Below, piece after piece: positions 58,337 to 59,665 of a DNA stretch of 59,665 nt. The stretch comes from Chersky-299 sp963749535 (lineage in GTDB: Bacteria; Actinomycetota; Thermoleophilia; RBG-16-64-13). Location: positions 1 to 59,665 of the forward strand of contig CAVVNF010000005.1 in NCBI GenBank assembly GCA_963749535.1, in the 5' to 3' direction. Position numbers and translations under genes: made by a program. Within the stretch, counting starts at the first letter, position 1; every line of letters begins with the position of its first letter. The notes beneath the pieces are model-generated. The model was given only the letters and a program-made list of their open reading frames with translations, made no database searches and had not been told where the DNA came from.

Positions 58337-59193
58337 GCAAGGACAGCGAAGAGACGGTTCAAACGGCTGGGCCTGCCGAAGTGGAGCCGCGGCCTCATCC
58401 GAAGAAGCGACGGTCGTGGAAGCGGATCGTCGCCAATCTGATGATCCTGGCCGGTGTGCTTCTGGTGCTCTATCCCGTGTACACATTCGGGTACACGTGG
58501 TTTCACCAACGCGATCTACGGCACAAGCTGGAGCAGAGCGACCCGCAGATCATGTCGGCGCAGGCCAGCACGCGCACCGGCGATTTCATCCCCATAGGCA
58601 CGCCGACGACTGTCGCCTCACAAGGCTCGACGCCCACCACGCAGAGTGGCCAGCAAGGCTCCACAGCGACGACGCTCAGTGCCGAGCAGGCCCAACTGGT
58701 GGCCCAACAAGCTGCCGTGGCCGCGAAGCTGCAGGCGTTCAAGGACGCTGCCGACGCCTTCGAGCAACTGGTCGCCGGCAAGACCGGTATGCCTATCGGA
58801 AAGATCTTGATCCCCTCGATCGGCATGAACGTGGTGATGGTGGAAGGCACCGGCAAGGGCGACCTCAAGGTAGGTCCCGGTCACTGGCCGGAGACGCCGT
58901 TCCCGGGCGAGGGGGGCAATTTCGTGGTCTCGGGGCACCGCACCACATACGGTGCTCCCTTCTTCAAGCTGAATGAGATCAAGGTCGGTGACGAGATCGA
59001 CCTGGTACTGCCCTATGTCGTCGCCCGCTATAAGGTGACCTGGATCAAGATCGTCGTCCCGGACGACGTGGCAGTCGTAGCGCAACGCGGCGTTGAACAA
59101 GTCTCGCTCGCCGCGTGCCATCCCATCTACAGCGCGAGCCACCGGATAGTGGTGCAGGCGGATTTGGTGGACTTCAAGCTTCTCGGCCCGTAA
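58333..59193 (+). CDS. Class E-like sortase
   Basis: 286 residues from TTG 58333 (overlapping the previous stop; GGGGGTGCGAGG upstream). A basic N-terminus, one membrane helix (LMILAGVLLVLYPVYTFGY), a Gln/Thr-rich stalk, then the sortase barrel (about 155-286) with catalytic His in FVVSGHRTTYGAPF, Cys in SLAACHPIYSA and Arg in SASHRIVV. Sortases attach sorted surface proteins to the wall. No LPXTG-type signal was seen in any surface protein of the window. It is coupled to the CpsB-type phosphatase. Confidence 0.92.
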   Translation: MSKDSEETVQTAGPAEVEPRPHPKKRRSWKRIVANLMILAGVLLVLYPVYTFGYTWFHQRDLRHKLEQSDPQIMSAQASTRTGDFIPIGTPTTVASQGSTPTTQSGQQGSTATTLSAEQAQLVAQQAAVAAKLQAFKDAADAFEQLVAGKTGMPIGKILIPSIGMNVVMVEGTGKGDLKVGPGHWPETPFPGEGGNFVVSGHRTTYGAPFFKLNEIKVGDEIDLVLPYVVARYKVTWIKIVVPDDVAVVAQRGVEQVSLAACHPIYSASHRIVVQADLVDFKLLGP

Positions 59194-59213
59194 AGTCCGG
59201 CCCCGCAGGCGGC

Positions 59214-59665
59214 ATGGCCAGCCAGTTGGGGGAACAACTCGGGTACTGGATGCTCGTGCCCTTTGCCGGCATTCTCCTGACCATCGCCATCTTGCCGGCC
59301 ATCGCCGGAAGATGGTTCTCCCGGAACCGAAACAAAGCGGTGGTGGCGGCGGTCTTCGGGCTGCCCACCGTGGTCTATCTCGTGGCGCGTTTCGGCGATC
59401 TGGGTTTGCGCAACGCGGGAAGCACGGCGAAAGACTTCATCGCGTTCATCGTGCTGCTGGCCGCGCTGTACGTGATCTCGAGCGGCATCTACCTCACGGG
59501 CAATCTTCTCGGGACTCCTCGGATCAACGTGGCGTTCCTGTTGGCCGGGACCGTACTGGCGAATCTGATCGGCACGACCGGGGCGGCCATGGTGCTCATC
59601 CGGCCGCTGCTGCGGGCCAACGCCGAGCGGAAGCACACCAAGCACGTGGTGATCTTCTTCATATT
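59214..59665 (+). CDS. Sodium:proton antiporter (NhaD/CitMHS-like), 3'-truncated by window
   Basis: 150 residues to the window edge; the gene continues beyond. ATG 59214 opens MASQLGEQLGYWMLVPFAGI, and at least four membrane helices follow (MLVPFAGILLTIAILPAIAG, AVVAAVFGLPTVVYLVA, FIAFIVLLAALYVISSGIYL, VAFLLAGTVLANLIGTTGAA). The stretch TGAAMVLIRPLLRANAERK is typical of putative Na+/H+ antiporters of the ion-transporter superfamily. It lies 20 bp after the sortase gene. Confidence 0.8.
   Translation, partial: MASQLGEQLGYWMLVPFAGILLTIAILPAIAGRWFSRNRNKAVVAAVFGLPTVVYLVARFGDLGLRNAGSTAKDFIAFIVLLAALYVISSGIYLTGNLLGTPRINVAFLLAGTVLANLIGTTGAAMVLIRPLLRANAERKHTKHVVIFFI

Overview
The window is about 60 kb of high-GC bacterial DNA. 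Its gene content points to a deep-branching, probably anaerobic or microaerophilic member of the Actinomycetota (inference). Supporting traits are an ileS gene behind a T-box leader, an nrdR-nrdJ operon for B12-dependent ribonucleotide reductase, a stand-alone iscS-iscU pair, SLH- and CAP-domain surface proteins with Thr-rich linkers, DUF4342, GtrA and DUF1015 proteins, and frequent GTG/TTG starts. No phage, insertion sequence or CRISPR array was seen.

Layout. 1-8.5 kb is a cell-surface block: a 5'-truncated protein with three near-identical beta-rich repeats, an SLH/Ig-like protein, a CAP-SLH protein, and on the minus strand a beta-propeller protein coupled to a NlpC/P60-like protein that carries an amber codon. 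8.7-13.4 kb holds a YmdB-type phosphodiesterase, a DUF1015 protein, small proteins of unknown function and a short SSB. 13.4-20.2 kb is regulatory: a large MalT-like LuxR regulator, a GerMN lipoprotein and an OmpR-type two-component system. 20.4-23.9 kb is nrdR-nrdJ, with two well-spaced NrdR boxes. 24-27.6 kb carries iscU, iscS, a ferredoxin and a MetE-core-like methyltransferase. 27.6-34.6 kb is the transglutaminase/DUF58/MoxR cluster, a second cysteine desulfurase and a charged membrane protein. 34.6-38.5 kb is the T-box leader and ileS.

38.6-43.2 kb is a minus-strand group: a TPR lipoprotein, a lipid kinase, a PHP phosphatase, dtd and a MiaB-like methylthiotransferase. 43.3-47.2 kb is a glycan-assembly operon (GtrA, GT2, large polytopic membrane protein). 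47.3-49.7 kb has a DUF362-ferredoxin, a truncated SRPBCC, DUF4342, YjbQ and tRNA-Ala(CGC). 49.7-50.0 kb is a gene-free stretch with an unusual small palindromic repeat family. 50-54.3 kb is a minus-strand membrane/envelope operon (metallophosphoesterase, Asp23, GNAT-like, NfeD, slipin). 54.5-59.7 kb has an inositol-monophosphatase-like protein, a HEAT-repeat membrane protein, a CpsB-type phosphatase, a sortase and the start of an Na+/H+ antiporter.

A window-wide peculiarity is that many conserved genes (ileS, the histidine kinase, the transglutaminase, a cysteine desulfurase, the LuxR regulator and others) are broken by single-nucleotide shifts. Almost all are one extra base, often an extra C before a G-starting codon. 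Because essential ileS is hit three times, these most likely reflect sequence or assembly errors, so the affected genes are described here as whole genes.
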